Shown here: one piece after another, positions 5,679 through 5,703 of the stretch
Layout: each line of letters opens with the position of its first letter
How positions within the stretch are numbered: position 1 is the stretch's first letter
Assembly: GCA_964396535.1 (NCBI GenBank)
Contig: CAYNFT010000111.1
Span: forward strand, 1 to 5,703
Length of the DNA: 5,703 bases
Direction of reading: 5' to 3'
Origin: CAYNFT01 sp964396535
GTDB lineage: Bacteria > Chloroflexota > Dehalococcoidia > Dehalococcoidales > UBA2162
The notes under the pieces: model-generated
The model's input: only the letters and a program-made list of their open reading frames with translations
The model's database searches: none
Told to the model about the DNA's origin: nothing
Position numbers and translations under genes: made by a program

Positions 5679-5703
5679 GCTTCCCCCTGCTGTGAAGTAG
5701 TAA

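Noticed and set aside
1..5703. CRISPR array, tRNA, rRNA or transposase
   Set aside because: No regularly spaced repeats, tRNA-like cloverleaf, rRNA signature or transposase motif was seen on either strand.

Overview
All recognisable genes lie on the minus strand, so the window reads from right to left. The likely source is an anaerobic, energy-conserving bacterium of intermediate GC. The FeS-rich NADH-oxidising module and the style of the radical SAM protein would fit a Chloroflexota/Dehalococcoidia-type or similar uncultured anaerobe. That placement is an impression from gene content, not a phylogenetic result.

Right edge (5576-5703): no gene, but two strong adjacent hairpins. Next is a radical SAM protein gene (4365-5528) with a recognisable promoter and an excellent Shine-Dalgarno. 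After a 134-base gap comes a tight three-gene operon. It encodes a NuoE-like [2Fe-2S] subunit (3730-4230), a NuoF-like FMN/NADH subunit with an extra C-terminal ferredoxin domain (1817-3733), and a short NuoG-N-terminal/HoxU-like FeS adaptor (1164-1814). The three genes overlap by 4 bases or sit 2 bases apart, so they are almost certainly co-transcribed and translationally coupled.

Together the three proteins form a soluble NAD(P)H-oxidising/reducing diaphorase. Electrons would pass between NADH/FMN on NuoF, the FeS chain and the adaptor. No hydrogenase, formate dehydrogenase or other catalytic subunit follows, so the terminal partner must be encoded elsewhere. The NuoF architecture (thioredoxin-like N-terminus, FMN/NADH core, N3 cluster, 2x[4Fe-4S] tail) matches the HydB/HndC/HymB group of NAD(P)-linked and electron-bifurcating hydrogenases better than respiratory complex I.

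Left of the operon is a 534-base stretch (630-1163) without a recognised gene. It is not featureless. It holds an inverted repeat, a near-perfect sigma70-type promoter (TTGACA, 16 bases, TATAAT) and a strong Shine-Dalgarno. These lead into a 46-codon reading frame that stops at TAG and continues in the same frame for another 53 codons. This is either a small gene or a decayed one.

The left edge (1-629) carries the first 209 codons of an EamA/DMT-type membrane transporter, cut by the window. It is clearly more AT-rich than the redox operon, which suggests a different history.
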